Shown in pieces: positions 8,147 to 16,691 of a stretch of DNA of 64,000 nucleotides. Made by a program: the position numbers and the translations under genes. Numbering within the stretch: the stretch's first letter is position 1; every line of letters starts with the position of its first letter. This DNA comes from UBA1941 sp046329555 (lineage in GTDB: Bacteria; Bacteroidota; Bacteroidia; Chitinophagales; LD1), in NCBI GenBank assembly GCA_046329555.1, contig JAXLUK010000002.1, positions 186,001 to 250,000 on the forward strand. Reading direction: 5' to 3'. The notes beneath the pieces were generated by a model. That model was not told the origin of the DNA and made no database searches. It saw only the letters and a program-made list of their open reading frames with translations.

Positions 8147-8844
8147 ACTGGACCTACTGGCTAATTGATGCAGGCACCATCGCCATTCCCTTCCTGTTTT
8201 CGTTTCATCCGCGTATTCGATTTTTCGAGCATTTTACCAACTATCTTGCGGCAGCGGTTCCTGTAGGTATCGTTTTCATCATCTGGGACGCCTGGTTTAC
8301 CCATCTGGGCGTATGGGGATTTAATTCACGCTATCTGCTGGGACCTTCTATACTTGGTTTGCCGATGGAAGAGTGTTTATTCTTTCTGTGTATTCCGTTT
8401 TCTTGTCAGTTTACCATTCATGTACTCCGGCGTTATCGGCCGGTTCAATGGAAGAAAACGACATTGCAACGCGTTACCATTTTACTCAGTGCGCTTTTGC
8501 TGGCGCTAGCTTTATTTTCATTTGGTAAGATGTATACAACTATTACCTGCGCTGCATTAGGAATTGCGCTGCCGCTGGCATGTTGGCTGGGTGCCGCCAA
8601 ATCATTAGGCGATTTGCTGGCTTATTATCCGGTGTTGTTAATTCCATTTTTTATAGTGAATGGAATTTTAACGGGAACCGGTTTAGATGAACCCGTAGTT
8701 TGGTACAACAACACCGAAAATCTTTCCATCCGAATTGGCACTATTCCGGTAGAAGATGTGGTCTATGGCTTTTTACTTCTGCTGTTGAATCTGGTGGGAT
8801 ACGATATGCTGTTACCAAGAAAGATTAATACACCATCAGTTTAA
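8143..8844 (+). CDS. Lycopene beta-cyclase, fused CrtYc-CrtYd type
   Basis: Cyclises lycopene to beta-carotene. From the ATG at 8143 the product has 233 residues and about six to seven membrane helices. It carries the two repeated acidic signatures of the heterodimer-derived cyclase family, PMEECLFF in the first half and PVEDVVYGF in the second, showing that the two half-domains are fused. An in-frame upstream ATG at 8089 lies inside crtZ and adds residues not expected in the family. The last 20 bases overlap, on opposite strands, the end of the ELWxxDGT gene. Position after crtZ means pathway order is not gene order. Confidence 0.92.
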   Translation: MNWTYWLIDAGTIAIPFLFSFHPRIRFFEHFTNYLAAAVPVGIVFIIWDAWFTHLGVWGFNSRYLLGPSILGLPMEECLFFLCIPFSCQFTIHVLRRYRPVQWKKTTLQRVTILLSALLLALALFSFGKMYTTITCAALGIALPLACWLGAAKSLGDLLAYYPVLLIPFFIVNGILTGTGLDEPVVWYNNTENLSIRIGTIPVEDVVYGFLLLLLNLVGYDMLLPRKINTPSV

Positions 8845-10372
8845 CCACGCTGTTTTTTTGTTGCAGGAAATAAAGGCCAGGCGATAATGTTTCTACCGAT
8901 ATACTGATGACATTTCCGTCCGGAATCCAGGTTTGCAATTTCTTACCGTCCGTACTCCAAAGCTCAAGCGGCTGATCCGGGATAAGTGCTGCAACCTGCA
9001 CCTGCTGATGGGCAGGCTGCGGAAATAGTTGTAGCGCTGCTGTTTCTGTTGTAGAAACTATGCCTGTTGGCCATCCGTACTTATATAATTCTCTGCCTTT
9101 CGCATCATATAATCCTGAGAAAAATAATTGTCCTTGATATGAAAAGAAATCCATTGCGCCGGTGATACCTGCAGTTGCCTGCGAATAAAAAATAGGCTGT
9201 GTTCCTTGAGGCGTTCCATTACTAACAAACAACTGATTACTATTGGAAGTAGGTTCAATGGCAGCAAAGTACAGTTGATTTTGGTGCAGGTAGTAACTTG
9301 ATGGGGAAGAATTGTTTCCGTTTCCGATGTATATATCTTTAAACAACAGGGTGCCGGCTACAGTAGAATCTGTTGTCCATGGCTCAAAGCCTTTATTAGC
9401 ATGGTTAGCTGTGAAGTAAAGTAAGTTATTGAAAACAACCGGGGTTGTACCCGACTTAGCTGAATTGGCATCACTGTCGAAAAAGATTTTTGTTCCAGCC
9501 GGAGTGCCATCAGAAACGCAAAGCTCTGCACCGGCTGCTGGGGTAACGCCATTAAAAAAGATGCGTCCCTTGTAGGGTACTAATGGTTCTGGCTTTGCAT
9601 AAAGCGGACTTACATTCAGTTGCTTCGTATTCGGTGTAGTGCCGTCGGTTACCCATAAGTCGCTCTGATCGATGAAGAAAAGTTGACTTCCCATCACCAC
9701 CGGGTAAGCCATTTGTACCCCAAAACCAGTGAAAGCAAAAACTTCATTGGTTCCAGCAAGGGTACCATCTACACTATATAACTTATCTGTAGCTTCCTCA
9801 GCCACCATCCAAAGTTTGTTATTCCAATTGATAGCCAACCGTGGATTGCCGCTTGCAGCGCCGGCTTTAAACTCCCAAAACAAATCAGTTCCGGCAGCAG
9901 TGCCATCGGTAGCCCATAATTCACTTCCATGTGCGGCATCTGTTCCATTAAAATACAACTTGTTTCCAAGAGCCAGAAAAGGCCCTTTCACCGCCTGATG
10001 TCCGGCGTAGATTGTTTTAAATAGTTGTGTACCTGCAACGGTACCATCTGTTTCATACAGTTGCGCATCGGTATTATTCAATAATATTCCCATGAAACAA
10101 CGTCCGTTTAGAACCCCATAACCGGAAAGCGAAGCGTTCTTATGCATACCGCAGGTTAAACAAGAAATATCATTGCCACGCATTATATAAATGGCCGAAC
10201 CGCTATCTGTATTGGCCGAAAAGAATAAGCTACCATTGAATTCAAACAATGGTTTTGGAGCACCGTCGCCAGTGCTGTTAAACTCACGAACAAAATCAAT
10301 TTGCTGCGCGCTTACCTCACTAATAATGCATAAAAATGCGATGGACAAAAAAACTGCTAACTGCTGACGCAT
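8825..10372 (-). CDS. Secreted ELWxxDGT-repeat protein with T9SS type A sorting domain
   Basis: About 515 residues. A signal peptide (MRQQLAVFLSIAFLCIIS...) is followed by roughly seven degenerate repeats of the form (E)LWxxDGTxxGT, for example ELWATDGTAAGTDLF and LWVTDGTTPNTKQL, which usually fold as beta-propeller-like blades. The C-terminus (LQLFPQPAHQQVQVAAL then PGLYFLQQ) is a T9SS type A sorting domain, so the protein should be exported across the outer membrane. An ATG seven codons upstream (10393) is possible; 10372 is preferred because it gives a canonical signal peptide and lies seven bases after a TACCTTCA box at 10380-10387. Substrate or function unknown. Confidence 0.8.
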   Translation of the reverse strand: MRQQLAVFLSIAFLCIISEVSAQQIDFVREFNSTGDGAPKPLFEFNGSLFFSANTDSGSAIYIMRGNDISCLTCGMHKNASLSGYGVLNGRCFMGILLNNTDAQLYETDGTVAGTQLFKTIYAGHQAVKGPFLALGNKLYFNGTDAAHGSELWATDGTAAGTDLFWEFKAGAASGNPRLAINWNNKLWMVAEEATDKLYSVDGTLAGTNEVFAFTGFGVQMAYPVVMGSQLFFIDQSDLWVTDGTTPNTKQLNVSPLYAKPEPLVPYKGRIFFNGVTPAAGAELCVSDGTPAGTKIFFDSDANSAKSGTTPVVFNNLLYFTANHANKGFEPWTTDSTVAGTLLFKDIYIGNGNNSSPSSYYLHQNQLYFAAIEPTSNSNQLFVSNGTPQGTQPIFYSQATAGITGAMDFFSYQGQLFFSGLYDAKGRELYKYGWPTGIVSTTETAALQLFPQPAHQQVQVAALIPDQPLELWSTDGKKLQTWIPDGNVISISVETLSPGLYFLQQKNSVVKLMVY

Positions 10373-10494
10373 TGCGTGTTGAAGGTAATTCATCGCACTA
10401 ATCTACTTTACAATTCGCTCATCTGCAACTAGTCAATACCCACAAATAAACTTTGGCATTGTATTTGAAAAGGTAGCTCCCGAAATCAAGAAAA

Positions 10495-11304
10495 ATGGAA
10501 AAACTGCAACTTCTAGCCAATAATTTTCTGCATGTAGCCGAACAATTTGCACCTAAAATTGCCGGTGCCTTGTTGGTTTTTATCATCGGCCTTTGGCTTA
10601 CGAACTGGGTTACACAATTAGTAACCAGAGCCATGGTTCGCCGCGGTTTAGATGTGTCGCTGCAATCGTTTCTCTCCAGTTTGCTGAGTGTGAGCTTAAA
10701 AGTGTTGCTACTGATTACCGTAGCCGGAATGATGGGTATTCAAACCACTTCATTTGTAGCCGTTTTGGGTGCTGCTGGTCTGGCTGTTGGCTTAGCCTTA
10801 CAGGGCTCATTATCGAACTTTGCAGGCGGTGTGCTAACGCTGGTATTTAAACCTTACAAGGTTGGTGATTTAATTGAAGCTCAGGGACAATTTGGGGAGG
10901 TTAAGGAGATTCAGATTTTCAACACCATTTTACTTACGCCCGAGAATAAAACAGCCATTCTACCCAATGGCGCAGTTTCTAATGGCACTATTGTGAATTA
11001 TTCCAGACATGGCGATTTACGTGTTGATTTGACTGTTGCCGTTTCACCCGATATGAATATTTCAAAAGTACGCGAGGTAATTGCCGGCGTTTTTGATGCT
11101 AATGAAAAAGTACTAAAAACACCTGAACCCACCGTGAACGTGCTCAAAATGGCTGATGGCATGGTGACGCTTGCTGTTCGCCCGTACGCTACACCAGCTG
11201 ATTATTGGGCCGTATATTTTGGTATTCAGGAACAAATCAAAATAGCTTTCGAGCAGGCTGGCATTGAAGCGCCGGTTCCGCATCGCATCATTATCAATAA
11301 ATAG
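10495..11304 (+). CDS. Small-conductance mechanosensitive channel, MscS family
   Basis: A 269-residue inner-membrane channel that opens under membrane tension to release solutes on osmotic downshock. Three N-terminal helices are seen, the third carrying the pore-lining glycine/alanine pattern AAGLAVGLALQGSLSNFAGG, followed by the beta domain start KPYKVGDLIEAQGQFG and a C-terminal alpha/beta domain. Length is close to E. coli MscS. It stands alone with its own terminator and converges on radA. Confidence 0.93.
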   Translation: MEKLQLLANNFLHVAEQFAPKIAGALLVFIIGLWLTNWVTQLVTRAMVRRGLDVSLQSFLSSLLSVSLKVLLLITVAGMMGIQTTSFVAVLGAAGLAVGLALQGSLSNFAGGVLTLVFKPYKVGDLIEAQGQFGEVKEIQIFNTILLTPENKTAILPNGAVSNGTIVNYSRHGDLRVDLTVAVSPDMNISKVREVIAGVFDANEKVLKTPEPTVNVLKMADGMVTLAVRPYATPADYWAVYFGIQEQIKIAFEQAGIEAPVPHRIIINK

Positions 11305-11337
11305 ATAAGAAGTTTTTAGTGTGGGGATTTATAGCAG

Positions 11338-11367
11338 CCGCCGGTGAAAGCCGGCGGTTGTTTTTTT
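11338..11367 (+). terminator. Rho-independent terminator after mscS
   Basis: CCGCCGG (11338-11344) pairs with CCGGCGG (11351-11357) around loop TGAAAG, followed by a T run at 11361-11367. The T run overlaps the last bases of the convergent radA gene. No comparable T run exists on the minus side. Confidence 0.9.
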
Positions 11368-12721
11368 AGAAACTCTCCACCAATTCCTGCACCCGCGAAA
11401 GTCCGTGAACTTGTAATTGATACTTGGATAGATCTATTCCTTTTTGATTGAATTTCGAGATGAACATTCTTTCAAAACCCAACTTATCGGTTTCAGCAAT
11501 TCGCTGGTCGATACGCGCTACAGCACGCACTTCGCCGCTCAAACCCACTTCAGCGGCAAAGGCCGTTTTAGCTGGGACGGGTTTATCTTCATAACTGGAA
11601 ATTAATGCTGCTACCACCGCCAAATCAATACCCGGATCATCTACCCGCAAGCCGCCGGCGATATTGAGAAACACATCCTTCGTTCCAAACCTGAATCCCG
11701 ATCTTTTTTCCAAAACTGCCAGCAACATATTGAGGCGGCGTACATCAAAGCCGGTTGCTGCGCGCTGCGGCGTGCCATAAAATGCCGGTGTCACCAAAGC
11801 CTGCACCTCAATTAGAAACGGCCGCATCCCTTCCATCATTGCTGCAATTGCAATACCGCTGGGCTGTTCGTCTCGCTCGGTCAGCAGTATTTCTGAAGGA
11901 TTCAACACGGCGCGCAAACCATTGCCTAACATCTCGTAGATGCCAATTTCCGAAGTACTACCAAAACGGTTCTTGATGGTTCTCAAAATCCGGTAAGCGT
12001 AATGCCGGTCGCCTTCAAATTGTAGCACCGTATCTACAATATGTTCCAGCATCTTGGGGCCGGCAATAGCGCCATCCTTGGTAATATGCCCGATCAAAAA
12101 AACCGGAATACCCGATTCTTTAGCGTACCGCTGTACTTCGCCGGTACATTCCCGGATTTGCGAAATACTTCCCGGAGGCGAATCCACATAAACAGAATGC
12201 ATGGTTTGAACCGAATCAATAATGATCAGATCAGGTTTTAAGATATCTGCTTGCTTAAATACGGCTTGCGTATTGGTTTCGGTAAGCACATAGCAGCTAT
12301 CGTTTTTGATGCCAATGCGCTCGGCCCGCATCCTGATTTGACGGTCGCTCTCTTCCCCGCTGATATATAACACCCGGCAATCTTCCAACTGTGCCGCTAA
12401 TTGCAACATCAGCGTTGATTTTCCAATACCTGGCTCGCCACCAATCAGAATAAGCGACCCCTCCACAATACCGCCACCTAACACACGGTTCAGTTCGGTG
12501 TCGCGGGTATCGCGTCGCACGGTTGCCGCTTCTTCAATCTCCTGCAAAGGAACCGGAACAGCCCCTTCACGGGAATACCCCTTCTCCCTTGCCTTGGCCT
12601 CTTCCCGGTTCACCACCTCTTCTGCATAGGTATTCCATTCGCCGCAAACAGGGCATTTACCCACCCATTTGGGCGACTGATTCCCACAATTCTGACAGAA
12701 ATAAACCGATTTCGGTTTCAT
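11366..12721 (-). CDS. radA: DNA repair protein RadA/Sms
   Basis: RecA-like branch-migration helicase acting in recombinational repair. The 451-residue protein has all family parts in order: a four-cysteine zinc finger (CQNCGNQ...CPVCGEW) at residues 9-30, Walker A GGEPGIGKSTL near residue 93, the RadA-specific KNRFGS motif in TIKNRFGSTSEIG near residue 250, and a C-terminal Lon-protease-like domain (GLSGEVRAVARIDQRIAE). Full family length, no defect seen. It is transcribed alone on the minus strand, converging with mscS. Confidence 0.97.
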   Translation of the reverse strand: MKPKSVYFCQNCGNQSPKWVGKCPVCGEWNTYAEEVVNREEAKAREKGYSREGAVPVPLQEIEEAATVRRDTRDTELNRVLGGGIVEGSLILIGGEPGIGKSTLMLQLAAQLEDCRVLYISGEESDRQIRMRAERIGIKNDSCYVLTETNTQAVFKQADILKPDLIIIDSVQTMHSVYVDSPPGSISQIRECTGEVQRYAKESGIPVFLIGHITKDGAIAGPKMLEHIVDTVLQFEGDRHYAYRILRTIKNRFGSTSEIGIYEMLGNGLRAVLNPSEILLTERDEQPSGIAIAAMMEGMRPFLIEVQALVTPAFYGTPQRAATGFDVRRLNMLLAVLEKRSGFRFGTKDVFLNIAGGLRVDDPGIDLAVVAALISSYEDKPVPAKTAFAAEVGLSGEVRAVARIDQRIAETDKLGFERMFISKFNQKGIDLSKYQLQVHGLSRVQELVESF

Positions 12722-12821
12722 ATAATTAGGTCTAGAATATTGATTATCAAATAATTAATAAACGCTGCAACACACGAAAGGCGCAAAATAGCAACGCTTT
12801 CCGCAGTAGCACAACATACTA

Positions 12822-12852
12822 TTGGCAAATGTCGCTTTTTTCCGTACATTTG
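12822..12852 (+). promoter_or_regulatory. Bacteroidota-type promoter for the yceD-rpmF operon
   Basis: TTGG at 12822-12825 and TACATTTG at 12845-12852 are separated by 19 bases, a close match to the Bacteroidota TTTG / TAnnTTTG promoter. Expected transcription start is near 12858, which rules out an in-frame ATG at 12829 and supports the ATG at 12898. Confidence 0.8.
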
Positions 12853-12897
12853 CATCCCTTTTTCGGAAAGCCGATACCGGGAAAGAACCGCTGTACC

Positions 12898-13425
12898 ATG
12901 AAAAATCTGAGGGATTATCTTATTCCGTATGTAGGGTTAAAAGTGGGTATGCATCGGTTTGAGTACGCGATTACCGGTGAGTTCTTTCAGCAATTCCCTG
13001 ATTCTCTGATTCGGGAGTGCGAAGTGAAAGTGCGGTTGGAGCTGGAGAAAAAGGAGACGTTCTTTATTTTGAATTTCTTTATTGATGGAACCGTGAACGC
13101 GGCTTGTGACTTATGTTTAGAGCCCTTCCGGAAGGAAATTTTTGGTGACTATCCGTGTCTGGTGAAATTTTCGGAAGAACTTTCGAAAGGCGCGAATGAC
13201 GATGATGAGGTGATGTATATCTCTCGAGAGTCGGATTTTATTGATGTAGCACCACTGATTTACGATTTTATCAACCTGTGTATGCCTATTCAGTTGTGGG
13301 GTTGTCAGCAACCCGGTGCCGAAAAGCAATGCAATCAGGAAGTGCTGAAATACATGAATAAGGAAAAGAAAAATGACGAATCGGCCGACCCGCGGTGGGA
13401 AGGTCTTAGAAAATTGAAAGAATAA
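12898..13425 (+). CDS. DUF177 / YceD family protein
   Basis: A 175-residue cytoplasmic protein. The DUF177 (YceD) family is almost always encoded just before ribosomal protein L32, as here, and is linked to 23S rRNA and large-subunit assembly. A conserved cysteine pair is visible in AACDLCLEPF, with more cysteines near the C-terminus. The start was chosen at 12898 (MKNLRDYLIPYVG) because the promoter lies downstream of the earlier in-frame ATG. The rpmF gene starts 22 bases after its stop, so the two are co-transcribed. Confidence 0.88.
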   Translation: MKNLRDYLIPYVGLKVGMHRFEYAITGEFFQQFPDSLIRECEVKVRLELEKKETFFILNFFIDGTVNAACDLCLEPFRKEIFGDYPCLVKFSEELSKGANDDDEVMYISRESDFIDVAPLIYDFINLCMPIQLWGCQQPGAEKQCNQEVLKYMNKEKKNDESADPRWEGLRKLKE

Positions 13426-13447
13426 CTAACGCAATAAAAAATAAGTT

Positions 13448-13639
13448 ATGCCAAATCCGAAGAAGCGAATCTCGAAACAACGCAGAGATAAAAGACGGAC
13501 GCATTATAAAGCTGAAGCCCCAACCGTTTCAGTTGATACGCTGAGCGGCGAAGGTCACCTGCGTCATCGTGCGCATTGGAGCGAAGACAAACTTATTTAC
13601 CGCGGAAAAGTAGTGGTAGATAAGTCGTCAAACGCTTAA
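13448..13639 (+). CDS. rpmF: 50S ribosomal protein L32
   Basis: A 63-residue basic protein beginning MPNPKKRISKQRRDKRRTHY, the universal L32 start, followed by HLRHRAHWSEDKLIYRGK as in Bacteroidota L32. It has no cysteines, so it is the zinc-free form, in contrast to the CxxC-bearing L32 of many bacteria. The last four bases overlap the stop end of the convergent Zn peptidase gene. Confidence 0.97.
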   Translation: MPNPKKRISKQRRDKRRTHYKAEAPTVSVDTLSGEGHLRHRAHWSEDKLIYRGKVVVDKSSNA

Positions 13640-14328
13640 TCGCGGCGGCGCGCCAGCAACGATATGTAGTATACCAGGTTGACAATTGAGGCAACCGCGG
13701 CAACTACGTATGTCATAGCTGCCCATGTGAGCAGTTCTTTAGATTTTCCGTAATCCAATCCGGTTACATTATTGGTTTTTAACCATTCTAATGCGCGGGC
13801 AGAAGCATCAAATTCTACCGGCAGTGTTACTATGCTGAAAAATGTGGTAAAGGCGAATAAAACCACACCTATCGCCAGCACCACCCAGCCTACTTGTCCG
13901 GCGAATGCAGACAGTAACAATCCAGCCATAATAATCCACTGATTCCATTGACTGGCTACCTGAACCATGGGTACCAGACCGGAACGTAGATTCAGGAAGG
14001 CATATGCTTTGGCATGTTGCACCGCATGGCCACATTCGTGAGCCGCAATAGCTGCAGCGGTAACACTGCTTCCGTGATAAACTTCATTGCTAAGGTTAAC
14101 GGTTTTCTGCTGCGGATTATAGTGATCCGTTAGCTGTCCTTCCACGCACTGCACCGTAACATCGGTAATGCCATGGTCGCGCAACATTTCCGCAGCTACC
14201 TGAGCACCGGTTTTGTTACCTACAGTCAGATACTGACTGTATTTGCTAAATACGCTTTTTAGTTTGTACTGCAGAAAATAGCTTAAACCCAGCAGCAGCA
14301 AAGACGCTATTAAATAGATTCCGTACAT
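13636..14328 (-). CDS. Membrane neutral zinc metallopeptidase (Zn_peptidase_2 / YugP-like)
   Basis: From the ATG at 14328 the product has 230 residues, with an N-terminal membrane helix (MYGIYLIASLLLLGLSYFL), a gluzincin-type motif AAHECGHAVQHA (HExxH form HECGH) near the middle, and two or three C-terminal helices. This is the membrane zinc peptidase family PF04298; its substrates are unknown in Bacteroidota. A TTG at 14355 would add nine polar residues before the helix and is less likely. Convergent with rpmF with a four-base overlap. Confidence 0.85.
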   Translation of the reverse strand: MYGIYLIASLLLLGLSYFLQYKLKSVFSKYSQYLTVGNKTGAQVAAEMLRDHGITDVTVQCVEGQLTDHYNPQQKTVNLSNEVYHGSSVTAAAIAAHECGHAVQHAKAYAFLNLRSGLVPMVQVASQWNQWIIMAGLLLSAFAGQVGWVVLAIGVVLFAFTTFFSIVTLPVEFDASARALEWLKTNNVTGLDYGKSKELLTWAAMTYVVAAVASIVNLVYYISLLARRRD

Positions 14329-14392
14329 CTCTTTGTTTTTTATTGTTGACGACAAAATTCGTGCAAAATTGTAGATGCGCCAAAACGTCGGC

Positions 14393-14594
14393 TAAGGGCA
14401 CCTCTAAAAACCTGTTATGAGTGAAATGCGTAGAAAATTTGATGTAAGGAGGCGCAACGAATGCAGTTACATAAATGATGTAACTAAATGAGGCGCAACG
14501 AAGTATTACATCAAATTTTCAAGCCTTGAAGCTATCGCTCCCTCGCCAACTAATTGCCACATTTCGCCATTACAGGTTTTTAAAGGTGCCCTTA
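14393..14594. repeat. Nested palindromic non-coding element (MITE- or REP-like)
   Basis: The ends are a 23-base inverted repeat with one mismatch (14393-14415 and 14572-14594; AAGGGCACCT...CCTGT). Inside is a perfect 15-base inverted repeat (14433-14447 and 14506-14520), then a 13-base direct repeat GAGGCGCAACGAA (14449-14461 and 14490-14502), and at the centre an 8-base hairpin AGTTACAT / ATGTAACT (14465-14472 and 14478-14485). No coding frame is visible. No second copy was noticed in the window, so multicopy status is unproven. It separates two minus-strand genes and its right end contains the stop codon of the acyltransferase gene. Confidence 0.75.
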
Positions 14595-15689
14595 AGTAAA
14601 AGCAGCATCTCCATCTCCATCGTAAAAAAAGTGATTAGCCACCTCCCCTACCTGCGCCGTCATGGTAGTACTCATTAAATAACCCCGATACACAAAGCGC
14701 CTGTGTAGCCATGGCAATGCGGTCATTTGCTGAGCGGCGCGTTGTAATTCAGGATGATACAAGGTTAGGGTATGGGCTTTATTATCTACCATGAACTGAA
14801 ACAAAAATGCCAACGCTTCCTGGTCAAGCCTGGCATTGCCATAGAAATAGGGAACGCGCAGATGACCATCGCGCAGCATCAACATCAACAGCGCCACCGG
14901 CTGCTTCTCTTGCTGCAATACAAAAATCCGTTGCCGGAATTGTGTTGCTACAGAAGAAAAATAGTAACGCTTTGAATCCTCGTCAGAAGCAGCTTCCTTC
15001 AACCATGGAAAATTTATTATCCATTGTAATTGTTCAGGGATGCGCTGCGTTAACGATTTTTTTCTAAAACCGGTAAAAAAGTCGGAAGCCAACTGATGGA
15101 AACTATGCCATTCCTGCCATTGCGCAACGGGATGCTTCACCATTCTCAAGCGCGGCTGCCACAACGTATTTAAACTTACATCCAAAAACTTAAACAAACC
15201 AGTGAAGCATTTCAGTGTGGGGTATTTTCGCGGTAGTAATTGATGCGTATTGAAACGAATAAACGCCCGTAGACCCGCGCGCTTATCGGGCGCCGGAAAA
15301 AAGCCCGAACGCGCATACAAGGCTTCTGCTTCAGGCGTAAACTCAGTAACCATTAAACATCCTTGATAAGCGTCATGAACGGTTTGCAGTAATTGCCGCG
15401 CAATTCCTTTTCCACGCATGGTTTCATCAACCCATAAACAACTGAGCCACGCAAAGTGTACACATTGCTCATTGTGGAATGCATCGTCAGGCAAGGTGCC
15501 CAGATAGCCGCGCATCACCGATCCCTCAAAAACAATAGTCAATAACACATCATCCTGACGGGCACGAGGGTTGTGAAGATGCGATTGTGCACGAATGACG
15601 CTAATCGGTAAAACTGCCGTTGAAGCAAACCAATCGGAAGCAATTAGTTGCTGCAATTGCACACGATTATAGGTTTTTACTTCTAACAT
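14592..15689 (-). CDS. GNAT-family acetyltransferase with a second acyltransferase-like domain
   Basis: A 365-residue protein. Residues about 1-150 form a GNAT domain with the acetyl-CoA motif WVDETMRGKGIARQLLQTV and a following YARSGFF segment. The remaining 200 residues contain a further GNAT-like pattern (IFVLQQEKQPVALLMLMLR then VPYFYGN) and are probably a degenerate second domain, though this is inferred by eye. Substrate unknown. It starts four bases after the polysaccharide deacetylase stop, so it may modify the same envelope or extracellular glycan. The stop codon lies within the right end of the palindromic element at 14393-14594. Confidence 0.75.
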   Translation of the reverse strand: MLEVKTYNRVQLQQLIASDWFASTAVLPISVIRAQSHLHNPRARQDDVLLTIVFEGSVMRGYLGTLPDDAFHNEQCVHFAWLSCLWVDETMRGKGIARQLLQTVHDAYQGCLMVTEFTPEAEALYARSGFFPAPDKRAGLRAFIRFNTHQLLPRKYPTLKCFTGLFKFLDVSLNTLWQPRLRMVKHPVAQWQEWHSFHQLASDFFTGFRKKSLTQRIPEQLQWIINFPWLKEAASDEDSKRYYFSSVATQFRQRIFVLQQEKQPVALLMLMLRDGHLRVPYFYGNARLDQEALAFLFQFMVDNKAHTLTLYHPELQRAAQQMTALPWLHRRFVYRGYLMSTTMTAQVGEVANHFFYDGDGDAAFT

Positions 15690-15693
15690 AGCA

Positions 15694-16647
15694 TTAGCGA
15701 TTTATGGTGTTTCTTCCAACAAAGCCACGCAAGGCCGCATAAGCCAATTCAGCCTTGATGGCAGTTATGGCATCATAATGGGTTTCCTCTAATGGCAGGC
15801 GTTGCAGCTGACGCGGATGCACATCTCGCTTGCATCCTGCTCCGCCAAAACTAAGCGTTAGGCCTTCATCCTCCAATAATCTGTTGATAACAGCGGCGCT
15901 CACGCCATCATCCGTAAATGGAAAAGCAAAATACTTAGGGCCAGAAATACCATGCGCTTCAAGCTCAGAAAATGGCTGCACCGCTTCTTCTACTTGCTGT
16001 TCATCCTGCAAGAAAGAAAAATAAGGATGCGTAGCGCTATGCGAACCAATCGTAAAACCCCATTGCTGCAGTTGGTGAATATCCGACCAATCCATATAGG
16101 GTTGTTGTTCCTTCAGAAAGGTAGAAAAATCGTAGCTACTGGCTTCGGGAATGGCCTCTAATGATTCCGCCGACCGCGTCTGAAGAAACAGGGATTTCTT
16201 CTCCGGAAATGCCTCACACAGCAACGATGCTTTATACCGGAACATCAATTGCTGATTACCCACGAAGGCGGAATTGATGAAAAAAGAAGCCGGAAGACCA
16301 CGGGCTTTAAGTATGGGCGCTACCACGGTAACCATTTCCTTCAAGCCATCATCGAAACTAAGATGCAACAAGGGTTTTGGCCGCTTTGAAGTAGCCACAC
16401 CCCGTTCAACCACTTCATGCAATTGGTGTAGGTTGATAAACGTAAAATGCTTTGAAAGTAAGTCGAGATCGCGTGAGAATTCCGCAACTGATTTAAACCG
16501 GTACAGATGACGAATGTGTTGGCATTCCTGATTACTCACGATGTGGTAGAAAGGCAAGACTACCTGACAAGCGGCGGCGCGCATGAGCCACGGCAAGGGT
16601 AACTGACCAACTACAGGTCGTAAAAATTGTAACGCCTTTTTCCGCAC
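15694..16647 (-). CDS. Polysaccharide deacetylase (NodB homology) family protein
   Basis: About 317 residues from a GTG at 16647. NodB-domain motifs are present: LSFDDGLKEM (motif 1, catalytic and metal aspartates), IGSHSATHPYF (motif 2, metal histidines) and FAFPFTDDG in place of motif 3. Such enzymes remove acetyl groups from N-acetylated glycans. No signal peptide is obvious, so it may act on the cytoplasmic side or be membrane associated. An ATG at 16740 is in frame but lies inside the upstream glycosyltransferase gene; the GTG start, which opens a basic stretch VRKKALQFLR, is preferred with moderate certainty. It is followed within four bases by the acyltransferase gene. Confidence 0.8.
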   Translation of the reverse strand: MRKKALQFLRPVVGQLPLPWLMRAAACQVVLPFYHIVSNQECQHIRHLYRFKSVAEFSRDLDLLSKHFTFINLHQLHEVVERGVATSKRPKPLLHLSFDDGLKEMVTVVAPILKARGLPASFFINSAFVGNQQLMFRYKASLLCEAFPEKKSLFLQTRSAESLEAIPEASSYDFSTFLKEQQPYMDWSDIHQLQQWGFTIGSHSATHPYFSFLQDEQQVEEAVQPFSELEAHGISGPKYFAFPFTDDGVSAAVINRLLEDEGLTLSFGGAGCKRDVHPRQLQRLPLEETHYDAITAIKAELAYAALRGFVGRNTINR

Positions 16648-16691
16648 GTATCGATTTGATTTAAAAGTAAAATTTTTGGCGGCAAGGTTGG

